From contig NZ_CP012184.1 in the NCBI RefSeq assembly GCF_001420995.1, forward strand, positions 418,501 through 482,500: 64,000 bases of DNA, written 5' to 3'. The DNA comes from Pseudonocardia sp. EC080619-01. GTDB taxonomy: Bacteria; Actinomycetota; Actinomycetes; Mycobacteriales; Pseudonocardiaceae. This document shows, piece by piece, positions 54,642-63,736 of the stretch. Below the pieces are notes generated by a model that saw only the letters and a program-made list of their open reading frames with translations, ran no database searches and was not told where the DNA came from. The number at the start of each line of letters is the position of its first letter. Position 1 is the first letter of the stretch. The translations under genes were made by a program, and so were the position numbers.

Positions 54642-54667
54642 GCCGCACCCCACGCGACGGGTGCCAC
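54642..54667. repeat. interspersed palindromic repeat, copy 3 (reverse)
   Basis: GCCGCACCC - CACGCGAC - GGGTGCCAC. In reverse complement it matches 22 of 23 bases of the core at 39433-39455, with a degenerate outer right arm. Confidence 0.6.
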
Positions 54668-54788
54668 AAGCCACGACACGGTGCGCCGGGCGGCCGTGGG
54701 GTGCCGGAGGCCGCCGGGGACAGGTGCTGCAGGCCCCGGCCCGGGTGCGGCGGCCCGCGAGGGGCGGGGTCCGGCGCCGGTCGTGGGG

Positions 54789-55880
54789 TCAGGCGCTGGT
54801 GGCGGTGTCCGGCTCGTCGGCGGCGGGGCCGTCCCAGTCGGACAGGGCCCGGTCCAGCTCGGGCCAGGTCGTGTCCCGGGCCCGACGCCCGGTGAGCACA
54901 CCCAGGTGCCCGCCCGGCGACGTCGAGAACCGCACCTCCGGACTCCCCGACAGCAGCGGCACCGCGCCGCGGACGGCCTTGAGCGGCGCGATCACGTCGT
55001 CCCGCCCGGCGACGACGAGGACCGGCACGTCGACGTCGGACAGCTCGACGTCCCGCCCGGCCAGCCGCAGCCCGCCGGACGCGAGGTCGTTGCTGCGCAG
55101 CAGCAGGTGGAAGATCTGCCCGAACACGCGGCCGGGATAGCCGTGCATGTTGTTCATCAGGTGGTCGACGGCCTCGATCTGGGCCAGGCAGTCGCGGTCG
55201 TCGATCCGGGACAGGACGGCGAGCGGCCGGGTCACCAGCTTGTCGACGGCGGTCAGCTGGAACGCCCAGCTCACGACCGGCGCCGGGAAGCTCCCGACCC
55301 CCTTGTAGATCGAGGAGATCAGCCGGCCGCCGGTGACCTGGGCGAGCGGGCGCAGCGGCGCCACCAGCGGCACCCGGGAGATGTCGACCGGCGTCCCGAT
55401 CGCGGACACGCTCCGCACCGGCAGTGGTGACCGTTCCCGCACCGCGGCGGCGACCGTCAGCAACGCGAAGATGCCGCCCAGCGACCAGGCGACCAGATGG
55501 ACGTCGTCGCCCTCGCTCGCGGCGATCTCCCGGATCGTCGCCGGGAGCAGCTCGTCGACCCAGTGCTCCATGCCGAGCGAGCGGTCGGAGAAGGACTTGG
55601 GCCCGTAGTCGATCAGGTAGACGCTGCGGCCCTGGAGCAGGAGGTGCTCGACCAGCGAGCAGCCGCGCCGCAGGTCGTAGGCGAAGTCGGGCGCACCCAG
55701 CGGTGGCACCAGCAGGACCGGTGCCCCGGGCGAGGGGTCCACACCGGACAGCGGCCGGTAGCGGTAGAGGATCGCCGACGGCGAGCCGACGAGCGCCTCC
55801 CGCGGCATCCGCTCGAGATCGGCGAGATGCCCGACGACCGTCCGGTCCCAGACGTTGGCGACGGCGTCGACGAAGTGCAC
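54789..55880 (-). CDS. PhaC-related alpha/beta hydrolase with serine nucleophile
   Basis: 363 residues. The sequence follows PHA-synthase-like proteins (APVLLVPPLGAPDFAYDL, VYLIDYGPKSFSDR, LMNNMHGYPGRVFGQIFHLL, VPVLVVAGRDDVIAPLKAV, SPGGHLGVLTGR) but the nucleophile box is AWSLGG, giving Ser instead of the Cys of true synthases. Asp and His are kept. A Ser at this place fits a hydrolase or acyltransferase, not necessarily polymerisation. It is unrelated by position to the PHA locus at 2-6 kb. GTG start; divergent from an acyl-CoA dehydrogenase. Confidence 0.82.
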   Translation of the reverse strand: MHFVDAVANVWDRTVVGHLADLERMPREALVGSPSAILYRYRPLSGVDPSPGAPVLLVPPLGAPDFAYDLRRGCSLVEHLLLQGRSVYLIDYGPKSFSDRSLGMEHWVDELLPATIREIAASEGDDVHLVAWSLGGIFALLTVAAAVRERSPLPVRSVSAIGTPVDISRVPLVAPLRPLAQVTGGRLISSIYKGVGSFPAPVVSWAFQLTAVDKLVTRPLAVLSRIDDRDCLAQIEAVDHLMNNMHGYPGRVFGQIFHLLLRSNDLASGGLRLAGRDVELSDVDVPVLVVAGRDDVIAPLKAVRGAVPLLSGSPEVRFSTSPGGHLGVLTGRRARDTTWPELDRALSDWDGPAADEPDTATSA

Positions 55881-55963
55881 GGGCGCACCCTACGGCACGC
55901 GGGGGTCACCGTCGGCCCGCGAGGACGCCGTGGGTTACCGGCCGGTATGTGAGACTCCCGACC

Positions 55964-57109
55964 ATGCAGCGCGACATCTTCGACGACGAACACGACGCGT
56001 TCCGGGACCTGTGCCGCACCTTCATCGCGAAGGAGATCCTCCCCCACCACGACCGGTGGGAGGAGGAAGGACAGGTCGACCGGGAGATCTGGCGGACCGC
56101 GGGCGCCGCGGGCCTGCTCGGCATGGGGGTCCCCGAGGAGTACGGCGGCGGCGGGGTCGACGACTTCCGCTACAACGCCGTCCTCGACGAGGAGATCGTC
56201 GCCGCCGGGACCAGCGGGATCGGGTTCCCGCTCCACAACGACGTCGTCCAGCCCTACTTCCTGCGGCTCGCGAACGAGGAGCAGAAGCAGCGCTGGCTGC
56301 CCGGGTTCTGCTCCGGTGACCTGATCACCGCGATCGCGATGACCGAGCCCGGCACCGGATCCGACCTGCAGGGCATCGCCACCAACGCCAAGCAGGACGC
56401 GGACGGCGACTGGATCCTCAACGGGTCCAAGACGTTCATCACCAACGGCATCCTCGCCGACCTGGTGATCGTCGTGGCGAAGACCGACCCGGACGCCAAG
56501 CACCTCGGCTTCACCCTGTTCGTGGTCGAGCGCGGGATGGAGGGCTTCGAGCGCGGCCGACGGCTCAAGAAGGTCGGGATGAAGGCGCAGGACACCGCGG
56601 AGCTGTCCTTCACCGACGTCCGGGTGCCCGACGCGAACCGGCTCGGCGAGGTCGGGCAGGGCTTCGTCTACCTGATGCAGAACCTCGCCCAGGAGAGGCT
56701 GTCGATCGCCGTCGCCTCGGCGGCCGGCGCCGAGGCCGCGGTGCGGATGACGCTGGAGTACACCAAGGACCGCAAGGCCTTCGGGCGTCCGGTGTCGAAC
56801 TTCCAGAACACCCGGTTCGAGCTGGCCGAGATGGACACCGAGGCCTCGATCGCGCGGATCTTCGTGGACCGCTGCATCCGCCAGCACGTCGAGTCCGAGC
56901 TGTCCGTCCCGGACGCGGCGAAGGCGAAGTGGTGGACCTCGGACCTGCAGAACCGGGTCGTCGACCGCTGCGTCCAGCTGCACGGCGGGTACGGCTACAT
57001 GCTCGAGTACCCGATCGCCCGCGCCTTCGTCGACTCCCGCGTCCAGGCGATCTACGGCGGCACGAACGAGATCATGAAGGAGATCATCGGCCGGTCGCTG
57101 ATCGGGTAG
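55964..57109 (+). CDS. acyl-CoA dehydrogenase
   Basis: 381 residues, complete ACAD: AIAMTEPGTGSDLQGIATNA (FAD/substrate loop), GWILNGSKTFITNG-type DWILNGSKTFITNG, KKVGMKAQDTAELSFTDVRV and the C-terminal QLHGGYGYMLEYPIARAFVD with YGGTNEIMKEIIGRSLI, whose Glu is the catalytic base. It looks like a long-chain or isovaleryl-type dehydrogenase. It is divergent from the PhaC-like hydrolase and ends in a hairpin. Confidence 0.93.
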   Translation: MQRDIFDDEHDAFRDLCRTFIAKEILPHHDRWEEEGQVDREIWRTAGAAGLLGMGVPEEYGGGGVDDFRYNAVLDEEIVAAGTSGIGFPLHNDVVQPYFLRLANEEQKQRWLPGFCSGDLITAIAMTEPGTGSDLQGIATNAKQDADGDWILNGSKTFITNGILADLVIVVAKTDPDAKHLGFTLFVVERGMEGFERGRRLKKVGMKAQDTAELSFTDVRVPDANRLGEVGQGFVYLMQNLAQERLSIAVASAAGAEAAVRMTLEYTKDRKAFGRPVSNFQNTRFELAEMDTEASIARIFVDRCIRQHVESELSVPDAAKAKWWTSDLQNRVVDRCVQLHGGYGYMLEYPIARAFVDSRVQAIYGGTNEIMKEIIGRSLIG

Positions 57110-57114
57110 GGCTC

Positions 57115-57154
57115 GTGAGTGGAAAAGTGGGCCTGGACCCGCTTTTCCACTCAC
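57115..57154. terminator. hairpin terminator (GTGAGTGGA type) between convergent genes
   Basis: 13-bp perfect outer stem GTGAGTGGAAAAG / CTTTTCCACTCAC extended by TGGG/CCCG (one G-U pair). It begins 6 bp past the dehydrogenase stop and overlaps the stop of the convergent PLP enzyme gene. Confidence 0.8.
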
Positions 57155-58356
57155 AGGCGCGCCAGCGCCTGCCCGATATCGGCCACGAGATCCCGCGGGT
57201 CCTCCAGCCCGACCGAGAGCCGCAGGTGCCCGAGGCGCCGGAAGTCCGGCGGGAAGTGCGCGGCCCGGCCCTCGGAGCCGGCGCCGACGTGCACGACCAG
57301 CGACTCGTCGTGCCCGAGCGACACCGCCGAGGTGATGACCCGCAGGTGCGCGACGAAGCGGTTCTGCAGTTCCGGCGGCCCGTCGAGGGCGAAGGCGAGC
57401 ATCCCGCCGAATCCGCCGTCGAGGGTGCGGGCGGCCAGCTCGTGCTGGGGGTGCGACGCCAGGCCCGGGTAGGCGACGTAGGCGACCCGCGGCTCCGACT
57501 CCAGGAACCGGGCCACGACCAGAGCGTTCTCGCAGTGCGCCCGCATCCGCATCGGCAGGGTCACCGCGCCGCGCGCGATCAGCCAGGCGTTGAACGGGCT
57601 GATCACTCCCCCGGCGTCGACCATCGCGTCCGCCCGGATCCGGTCCACCAGCTCGCGCGCCCCCAGCACGGCGCCGCCCATCGCGTCGCCGTGCCCGTTG
57701 ACGTACTTCGTCAGCGAGTGGACGACGAGATCGGCTCCGCGCTCGAGCGGGCGCTGCAGCACCGGTGTGGCGAACGTGGCGTCCACCGAGAGCAGTGCGC
57801 CGTGGGCGTGCGCGACCGCGGCGACGGCGTCGACGTCGGCGATCCGGGTCGTCGGGTTCGCCGGGGTCTCGACGTGCACGAGCCGGGTCCCGGGCCGCAT
57901 CGCCGCCCGCACCGCCCCCGGGTCGGAGGAGTCCACCAGCGTCGCGGTGATCCCGTACCGGTCCGGGAGCAGCTCGGTCAGGAGCCGGTGGGTCGCGACG
58001 TAGGTGACGTCCGAGCTGACGACGTGGTCGCCGGAGCGCAGGAACGTGAAGAACACCGCGTGCAGGGCCGCCACACCGGACGCCAGCGCGACGGCGGCGC
58101 AGCCGCCCGGCACCGCCCCGGCGGGGTCCTCCAGGGCGACGAGCTTGTCCTCCAGCCAGCCCTGGTTCGCCCCGCCGTTGCGGGTGTAGAGCCGGGTGGT
58201 GGTGCCCGACCAGTCCAGGTCGGACGGGTCCTCGGGCAGCGCGTAGGAGTTCGCGGCGACGATCGGACGCCGGATCGCGCCGGTGCCGGGGTCGACGTCG
58301 TTTCCGGCGTGCACCGCACGCGTCGCGAGGTGGGGCGGCCGGTCGTCGTGGGTCAC
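57151..58356 (-). CDS. Cys/Met metabolism PLP-dependent enzyme (trans-sulfuration type)
   Basis: 401 residues. The gamma-synthase/lyase family motifs are LATRAVHAGNDVDPGTGAI, TRLYTRNGGANQGWLEDKLV, ALASGVAALHAVFFTFLRSG, HVETPANPTTRIADVDAVA and the PLP-lysine in DLVVHSLTKYVNGHGDAMGG. It could be cystathionine gamma-synthase, gamma-lyase or methionine gamma-lyase; no neighbouring methionine gene decides. Starts at GTG; 16 bp downstream of the ABC operon end. Confidence 0.88.
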   Translation of the reverse strand: MTHDDRPPHLATRAVHAGNDVDPGTGAIRRPIVAANSYALPEDPSDLDWSGTTTRLYTRNGGANQGWLEDKLVALEDPAGAVPGGCAAVALASGVAALHAVFFTFLRSGDHVVSSDVTYVATHRLLTELLPDRYGITATLVDSSDPGAVRAAMRPGTRLVHVETPANPTTRIADVDAVAAVAHAHGALLSVDATFATPVLQRPLERGADLVVHSLTKYVNGHGDAMGGAVLGARELVDRIRADAMVDAGGVISPFNAWLIARGAVTLPMRMRAHCENALVVARFLESEPRVAYVAYPGLASHPQHELAARTLDGGFGGMLAFALDGPPELQNRFVAHLRVITSAVSLGHDESLVVHVGAGSEGRAAHFPPDFRRLGHLRLSVGLEDPRDLVADIGQALARL

Positions 58357-58372
58357 CCGCCGATCCTGCCCC

Positions 58373-59245
58373 TCAGTGCTCGGCGACCGGCTCCGGGGCC
58401 CGCAGCGACGGCCCGGCGTCGGGCACGACGAGCGGGGTGCCGGTCACCGGGTCCGGGATGACCCGGGCACGCAGCCCGAACACCTCGGCCAGGAGTTCCT
58501 CGGTGATCACCTCGGACGGCGTCCCCGCGGCGACGATCCGGCCGTCCTTCATGGCGACCAGCTGGTCCGCGTAGCGGGCGGCCAGGTTCAGGTCGTGCAG
58601 CACCATGACGACGGTGCGCCCGCCCTCGGACTGCAGCCGCCGCACGAGCTCCAGCACGTCGACCTGGTGGGCCAGGTCGAGGAACGTGGTCGGCTCGTCG
58701 AGGAGCAGCAGGTCGGTCTCCTGGGCCAGCGCCATGGAGATCCACGCCCGCTGGCGCTGACCGCCGGACAGCTCGTCGACCGGGCGGTCGGCGAGGTCCT
58801 CGAGCCCGGTCCAGGCCAGCGCGTCGGCGACGGCGCGCTCGTCGTCGCCGGACCACTGGCGGTACCAGGCCTGGTGCGGGTGCCGCCCGCGGGCGACCAG
58901 GTCGCCGACGGTCAGGCCCTCGGGGGCCAGCGGCGACTGCGGCAGCACACCGAGGACCCGCGCGACCTCCTTGGTCGGGGTCTGGTCGATCCGCTTGCCG
59001 TCGAGCAGCACCTGCCCGGAGCGGGCCGGAAGCAGCCGGGCCAGTGCGCGGAGCACGGTCGACTTCCCGCAGCCGTTCGGGCCGATCACGGTGGTGACCC
59101 GCCCGGGCAGCACGTCGAGGTCGAGGTCCTCGACGATCGTGCGGTCGCCGTAGCCGAGGCTGACCCCGTCGGCGCGGAGCCGGACGACCCCGGGTTCGAC
59201 CGGGGCGCCCTGGGTGGTCGTCCGGTCCTCCAGATACGCGGTCAT
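58373..59245 (-). CDS. iron-siderophore ABC transporter ATP-binding protein (FepC/FecE type)
   Basis: 290 residues. Walker [11 protein letters not shown]-loop VLPQSP, signature [17 protein letters not shown], Walker [13 protein letters not shown] and the H-loop [14 protein letters not shown] are complete. The [13 protein letters not shown] segment is characteristic of the FecE/FhuC group. It energises the two FecCD permeases upstream, with which it overlaps by ATGA. ATG with AGGAGG 8 nt upstream. Confidence 0.93.
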   Translation of the reverse strand: MTAYLEDRTTTQGAPVEPGVVRLRADGVSLGYGDRTIVEDLDLDVLPGRVTTVIGPNGCGKSTVLRALARLLPARSGQVLLDGKRIDQTPTKEVARVLGVLPQSPLAPEGLTVGDLVARGRHPHQAWYRQWSGDDERAVADALAWTGLEDLADRPVDELSGGQRQRAWISMALAQETDLLLLDEPTTFLDLAHQVDVLELVRRLQSEGGRTVVMVLHDLNLAARYADQLVAMKDGRIVAAGTPSEVITEELLAEVFGLRARVIPDPVTGTPLVVPDAGPSLRAPEPVAEH

Positions 59246-60351
59246 GCGCGGGCCTCCTGACGGGCGCGGGCGAGCAGGAACAACAGGTACGGCGCACCGA
59301 GCACCGCCGTGACGATGCCGACCGGGAGCTCGACGGAGCCGAGCGCGGTACGGGCGATGAGGTCCGCGGTGACGGTGAGCGCGGCGCCGAGCACCAGCGA
59401 GACCGCGAGCGGCGGGCTGCCGACCCGGCAGATCCGGCGGGCGATCTGCGGGCACACCAGCGCGACGAACGCGATCGGGCCCGCGGCCGCCGTCGCCACC
59501 GACGCGAGACCGACGGCCACGAACAGCAGCCCGGTGCGGGCGTGGTTCACCCGGATCCCGATGCCGCGCGCGGTGTCGTCGTCGAACCGCAGGCCGCCGA
59601 GCTGGTGGGCGAGGACCAGCGCCAGCGGCACGAGGACCGCCATCGCGATCGAGAGCGGGACGACCTCGTTCCAGCTGCGGGCGTTGAGGCTGCCGTTGAG
59701 CCAGACCTGGGCCTGCGCGGCCTGGTAGATCTGCGCCACTGTCAGCAGCCACTGCACGGCCGCGACGAGCACCGCCTGGATGCCGATGCCGATCAGCACC
59801 AGCCGGTAGCCCTGGATGCCGCGGCGCCAGGCCAGCACGTAGACCAGGGTCGAGCTGACGAGTCCGCCGAGCAGCGCCGCGAGCGGGATGCCGAGCGAGG
59901 CGAACCAGCCACCGACCCCGGCGGCCCCGGCGGCCCCGCCGCCGAGCACGATCACGAACACCGCGGCGGCACCCGCACCCCACTGGACGCCGATGATGTC
60001 CGGGCTGGCGAGCGGGTTGCGTGCGACGGACTGCAGGATCGCGCCCGACACCGCGAGCGCCCCGCCGACCAGCGCGCCGGTCAGCGTGCGCGGCAGCCGG
60101 AGCTCCAGCACGACCAGCTGCTGGCCGGCGTCGCCACCGCCGAACAGCGTGGCGAGGACATCGGTGATGGCGATCGGGTAGTCGCCGCGGCCCATGTTGG
60201 CGGCGGCGGCGAGCAGCAGCACCGCCGCCGTCACCGCCAGGACGATCAGCGGGCGCGGGCGCAGGACGCCGGAGAACCGGCCGACCCGCAGCGGGCGGCG
60301 CCCCGCGACCGCCGGGGCCTCGGGCTCGCGGACCTCGGCGGGGGCGCTCAC
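59242..60351 (-). CDS. FecCD-family siderophore permease, second subunit
   Basis: 369 residues, nine or ten membrane segments. Family motifs are [38 protein letters not shown] and [17 protein letters not shown] near the C-terminus, the EAA-like coupling loop. It forms a heterodimer with the upstream permease. GTG start overlapping the previous stop by GTGA. Confidence 0.93.
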   Translation of the reverse strand: MSAPAEVREPEAPAVAGRRPLRVGRFSGVLRPRPLIVLAVTAAVLLLAAAANMGRGDYPIAITDVLATLFGGGDAGQQLVVLELRLPRTLTGALVGGALAVSGAILQSVARNPLASPDIIGVQWGAGAAAVFVIVLGGGAAGAAGVGGWFASLGIPLAALLGGLVSSTLVYVLAWRRGIQGYRLVLIGIGIQAVLVAAVQWLLTVAQIYQAAQAQVWLNGSLNARSWNEVVPLSIAMAVLVPLALVLAHQLGGLRFDDDTARGIGIRVNHARTGLLFVAVGLASVATAAAGPIAFVALVCPQIARRICRVGSPPLAVSLVLGAALTVTADLIARTALGSVELPVGIVTAVLGAPYLLFLLARARQEARA

Positions 60352-61403
60352 ACCGCCCCCAGCTTCCGGCGGCGCACGAGCGCGATGAAGAACGGTCCGC
60401 CGATCAGTGCCACGACGATGCCCACCTGCAGCTCCCCGGGGCGGGCCACGACCCGTCCCACGACGTCGGCCAGCAACAGCAGCACCGCTCCCGCGAGCGC
60501 GGAGGCCGGCAGCAGCCACCGGTGGTCGGGCCCGGTGAAGGCACGGACCACGTGCGGCACGATCAGCCCGAGGAAGGTGATCGGGCCGCAGGCCGCGGTC
60601 GCGGCCCCGGCCAGCAGGGTGATCGCGACGACGCCGACGATCCGGGTCCGGCGCACCGAGTGCCCCAGCGAGGTGGCGACGTCGTCGCCCAGCGACAGCG
60701 CGTTCAGCGCGGGCGCGCTGGCCAGCGCGAGCACCACGCCGATGACGATGAACCAGACCACCTGGCCGCCCACGGCCGCGTCCCGCCCGGCGAGCGAGCC
60801 GACCACCCAGAACCGGTAGGCGTCGAGGCTGGTCTCGTCGAGCAGCACGATCGACGACGTGAACGCCTGCAGCAGGAAGGTCACCGCGGCGCCGGCGAGC
60901 GCGAGCGACACCGGGGTCGCCCCGCCGGGCGCCCGGGTCCCGACCACGAACACCGTCACGCTGGCGACGAGCGCACCGGCGAAGGCGAACCAGACGTAGC
61001 CGAACAGGCTGGTGACACCGAACAGGTAGATCCCGCAGACGACGAAGAAGGCTGCGCCGGCGTTCACGCCGAGCAGGCCGGGGTCACCGAGCGGGTTGCG
61101 GGTGAAGCCCTGCACCAGCGCACCGGCGAGGCCGAGCGCGACGCCCACCAGCAGGCCGAGCAGCGTGCGGGGGATCCGCAGCGAGCGGATCACCACGTCG
61201 TTCTCGGAGCCGGTCGGCGCGAACAGGGCGGAGAACACCTCGTTCACGGGGATGACCTTGGTCCCGATGGCGATGCTCGCCAGCACCGCGACGACCAGGG
61301 CGCCGGCGAGCAGGGCGAGGCCGGTCAGGCGCCGGCGCCGCAGCGAGCGCTTCGGCGGGGCGGGCGCCCCGGTGGAGCGGGACCGGACGGGGATCGCGTT
61401 CAC
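60348..61403 (-). CDS. FecCD-family siderophore permease, first subunit
   Basis: 351 residues from a GTG with AGGAGG 11 nt upstream (an earlier in-frame GTG at 61445 lacks a ribosome site). The permease core has [38 protein letters not shown] and [20 protein letters not shown]. It is the first gene of the three-gene operon, which has no binding-protein gene. An iron box and TATGGT -10 lie upstream, so expression should rise under iron limitation. Confidence 0.92.
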   Translation of the reverse strand: MNAIPVRSRSTGAPAPPKRSLRRRRLTGLALLAGALVVAVLASIAIGTKVIPVNEVFSALFAPTGSENDVVIRSLRIPRTLLGLLVGVALGLAGALVQGFTRNPLGDPGLLGVNAGAAFFVVCGIYLFGVTSLFGYVWFAFAGALVASVTVFVVGTRAPGGATPVSLALAGAAVTFLLQAFTSSIVLLDETSLDAYRFWVVGSLAGRDAAVGGQVVWFIVIGVVLALASAPALNALSLGDDVATSLGHSVRRTRIVGVVAITLLAGAATAACGPITFLGLIVPHVVRAFTGPDHRWLLPASALAGAVLLLLADVVGRVVARPGELQVGIVVALIGGPFFIALVRRRKLGAV

Positions 61404-61466
61404 CTGACTGCGGTCCTCCTGCACGTCGTTCGTCCACGCACGCACCCGTCCGGTGCGGCTCCGCTC

Positions 61467-61488
61467 ACCATAAGTGAGGCTGCCCTAC
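61467..61488 (-). promoter_or_regulatory. IdeR/DmdR-type iron box overlapping the operon -10
   Basis: The 19 bp at 61470-61488 match the IdeR consensus palindrome (TTAGGTTAGGCTAACCTAA) at 13 positions, including the central AGGCT and CCTA. Minus-strand TATGGT (61467-61472) is a TANNNT -10, so bound repressor would block transcription of the siderophore operon. Confidence 0.6.
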
Positions 61489-61539
61489 CGCAGAACACCC
61501 CGTCGGTCACAGGCCCGTCACACCCGGCATGCTCGGCCG

Positions 61540-62217
61540 ATGCCGCCGCAGCCCCGGGTGACCGCGATCATGGTGTCCTCCCTCGACGGGGCGGTCACCG
61601 CAGGCGGGCGGGGATCGCAGGGGCTGAGCACCCCGGCCGACCGCGAGCTGTTCCGCGCACTGCGGCGGGCCACCGGCGTCGTCCTGGTCGGAGCCGGCAC
61701 GGCGCGCGACGAGGACTACCGCGGTGTCCGGCCGCGCCGGGCCGGCCCCGGGGAGCCGGACCCCGGGCCGCCGCCACCGGTCGCCGTCGTCACCGGATCG
61801 GCCGATCTGGACCCGCACGCGGCGTTGTTCACCGACACCGTCACTGCGCCGATCGTGCTCACCACCGCGGACGCCCCCGCGCACCGCCGCGCCGCGCTGT
61901 CCGCCGCCGGCGCCGACGTGGCCGTCCTGCCCGATCTCGCCCCCGCGACGCTGCTGGCCGAGCTCGGCCGGCGCGGGCTGCACGACGTGCTCTGCGAGGG
62001 CGGTCCGACGCTGCTCGGTGCCCTGGTCGCCGCGGACGCCGTCGACGAGCTGCGACTGACCCTCGTACCGGTCCTCGTCGGCGGTCCCGCCGGGCGGATC
62101 GCCAGCGGCCCGGTCGCGGGACCGGCCCGGTCGCTGCGGCCGGCGGGCAGCCGTCAGGCCGACGACGGCACCCTCCTCCTGCACTACATCAGGGAGGGTC
62201 ACCCGCCGAACGGGTGA
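61540..62217 (+). CDS. RibD C-terminal-like pyrimidine reductase
   Basis: 225 residues, dihydrofolate-reductase-like fold of the RibD reductase family: RVTAIMVSSLDGAVTAGG, VVLVGAGTARDEDYRGVRP (NADPH loop), LHDVLCEGGPTLLGALVAA and ELRLTLVPVLVGG. Stand-alone members are common in actinobacteria (for example Rv2671) and reduce a pyrimidine or pterin-like substrate. No riboflavin genes are near, so the role is open. The ATG is chosen by alignment. Confidence 0.85.
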   Translation: MPPQPRVTAIMVSSLDGAVTAGGRGSQGLSTPADRELFRALRRATGVVLVGAGTARDEDYRGVRPRRAGPGEPDPGPPPPVAVVTGSADLDPHAALFTDTVTAPIVLTTADAPAHRRAALSAAGADVAVLPDLAPATLLAELGRRGLHDVLCEGGPTLLGALVAADAVDELRLTLVPVLVGGPAGRIASGPVAGPARSLRPAGSRQADDGTLLLHYIREGHPPNG

Positions 62218-62323
62218 ACTCGCGTGAGGAATCCGCCGGTCCGGGCATCACACGGGTGACCGCACGACGACCGGCGGCACGGCACACGGCCCCAGGGGCC
62301 CGCCGTCCGCGAGAGGAGACGAC

Positions 62324-62803
62324 ATGACCAGCAGCACTCCGGCTACCACCTCCGGCGCCGGTCCGGCCAAGATCGGCGACGACACCGGCCAGGGCAAGAC
62401 CTCGATCGCCGCCTCGGTCGTGCAGAAGATCGCCGGGATCGCCGCCCGCGAGGTGTCGGGCGTCCACTCCATGGGCTCGGGCGCCTCCCGCGCGTTCGGC
62501 GCGCTGCGCGAGCGCATCCCGGGCGGCGGCTCGACCGGCGCGTCCAACGTCGCCGGCGTCGCCGTCGAGGTCGGCGAGAAGCAGGCGGCCGTCGACCTGG
62601 ACCTCGTCGTCGAGTACGGCGTGTCCATCGCCGAGCTCGCCAAGGCGGTCCGGCGCAACGTGATCGGCGCAGTCGAGCGGATGACCGGGCTCGAGGTCAT
62701 CGAGGTCAACATCTCGGTGAACGACATCCACCTCGCGTCCGAGGACGACGACAAGGACGAGGCGCCGGCGGCGCCCGCCCCGACCGGCCGCGTCGTGGAG
62801 TGA
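62324..62803 (+). CDS. Asp23/Gls24 family envelope stress protein
   Basis: 159 residues, ATG behind GAGAGGAG. The Asp23 domain (about 25-135) shows KTSIAASVVQKIAGIAAREV, GVAVEVGEKQAAVDLDLVVE, SIAELAKAVRRNVIGAVERM and LEVIEVNISVNDIHL; an acidic Ala/Pro tail follows. Alkaline-shock proteins of this family assemble at the membrane and protect the cell envelope in Firmicutes. First gene of an overlapping operon that runs past the window end. Confidence 0.92.
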   Translation: MTSSTPATTSGAGPAKIGDDTGQGKTSIAASVVQKIAGIAAREVSGVHSMGSGASRAFGALRERIPGGGSTGASNVAGVAVEVGEKQAAVDLDLVVEYGVSIAELAKAVRRNVIGAVERMTGLEVIEVNISVNDIHLASEDDDKDEAPAAPAPTGRVVE

Positions 62804-63195
62804 CCGTGCCGGACCCCTCCCCCGAGTCCCCCGCCGCGGTCGTCACCGGGTCGCCCGGTGCCGCCGCGGTCGCGGCCGAGGCGGAGCGCGACCCGGACCC
62901 GGCCACGCTCGCCGAGCTGGTCGCCGGGGCGGTCACCGCGCACCCGTCGGTGGTCCGGCTCGACGGCGGCGTCTTCGGCGCCGTCGCGACCTGGCTGCCG
63001 GGGCGCCGGCTGGTCGGGGTACACGTCGGCGGACCGGGCGAGCCGGTGGAGATCGGTGTGGTGCTGAACCTCGACCGGCCGATCCCGGCTACCGTCGCCG
63101 CTCTGCGCCGCACCGTCGCACCGCTCGTCGGCGGGGCGCCGATCGACGTCACGGTCTCCGACGTGGAGATCCCCGGCGGAGGCGGCACCGCATGA
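62800..63195 (+). CDS. Asp23-associated protein, divergent Asp23-like
   Basis: 131 residues, GTG overlapping the asp23 stop (GTGA). Two-strand and helix pattern (TLAELVAGAVTAHPSVVRLD, LVGVHVGGPGEPVEIGVVL, PATVAALRRTVAPLVGGAPI, DVTVSDVEI) resembles a diverged Asp23 fold lacking the conserved N-terminal start. Known as a hypothetical protein in actinobacterial Asp23 operons; no biochemical role is assigned. Confidence 0.65.
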   Translation: MTVPDPSPESPAAVVTGSPGAAAVAAEAERDPDPATLAELVAGAVTAHPSVVRLDGGVFGAVATWLPGRRLVGVHVGGPGEPVEIGVVLNLDRPIPATVAALRRTVAPLVGGAPIDVTVSDVEIPGGGGTA

Positions 63196-63560
63196 CGCAG
63201 CAAGTGGAGGTACGGATGGACGGTCGGGACGCCCGCGGCGGGCTCACGCCCTCGGAACGCGCCGCGTACCGGTCGTTCGTCCGCACCCACCACCCCGACC
63301 GCGGCGGTGACCCCGAGGTCTTCCGGGCCGGGCTGGCCCGGTTCCGTGCGCTGGCCGGGCAGCCCCCCGGCGAGCGCGACGGCGGCCACGCCGCGGCCGG
63401 CGACGACAGCCGCTACGACCGTCCGATCGAGATCGTCCCGGACCTGCCCCTGCCGACCCGGGTCCTGGTCGCGCTCATCCGCACCGTCCGCCGCCAGAGG
63501 CGGACCCGGGTCGACCGTCCCGGCCGGCCCGACAACGACACCTCTCGGAGGTTTCCATGA
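63192..63560 (+). CDS. small protein with J-domain-like HPD motif
   Basis: 122 residues, ATGA overlap with the previous gene. Residues 19-50 read like helices II-III of a J-domain: SERAAYRSFVRTHHPDRGGD then PEVFRAGLARFRAL, with HPD at 34-36. The usual helix I and length of a full DnaJ domain are absent. The rest is basic and disordered, with one helix (LPTRVLVALIRTVRRQRR). It may recruit or mimic a DnaK partner at the envelope (inference). Confidence 0.6.
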   Translation: MTQQVEVRMDGRDARGGLTPSERAAYRSFVRTHHPDRGGDPEVFRAGLARFRALAGQPPGERDGGHAAAGDDSRYDRPIEIVPDLPLPTRVLVALIRTVRRQRRTRVDRPGRPDNDTSRRFP

Positions 63561-63736
63561 ACGCCACCCAGACCGGCCTGCTGGCAGGTCTCCTGCTGGG
63601 CATCGCCGGCACGACCGGCGGGTTCCTGTTCTTCGTCCTCACACTCGTCCTCGGTGCGATCGGCCTGGTCGTCGGGCGGGTGCTCGACGGTGAGCTGGAC
63701 GTCAGCGGCGTCCTCGGCCGGGGCCGCGACCGGTGA
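63557..63736 (+). CDS. small integral membrane protein (DUF2273-like)
   Basis: 59 residues, ATG overlapping the previous stop (ATGA) with GGAGG upstream. Two hydrophobic stretches (GLLAGLLLGIAGTTGGFLFF and LTLVLGAIGLVVGRVLDG) are followed by a short charged tail. Small membrane proteins of the DUF2273 kind accompany Asp23 genes and are thought to anchor Asp23 at the membrane. Confidence 0.7.
   Translation: MNATQTGLLAGLLLGIAGTTGGFLFFVLTLVLGAIGLVVGRVLDGELDVSGVLGRGRDR

Larger units (their letters stand above)
54431..54788. other. 358-bp intergenic region with repeats
   Basis: No gene seen. It contains the FCD operator (54432-54466), an 8-bp tandem repeat (54521-54568), a palindromic repeat shared with the 39.4-39.6 kb gap (54642-54667) and further GTGCGGC/GCCGCAC half-sites. 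Confidence 0.6.

Noticed and set aside
63192..63560. True DnaJ co-chaperone
   Set aside because: Only the helix II-HPD-helix III part is seen; helix I, helix IV and the G/F region are absent, so it is called J-like.
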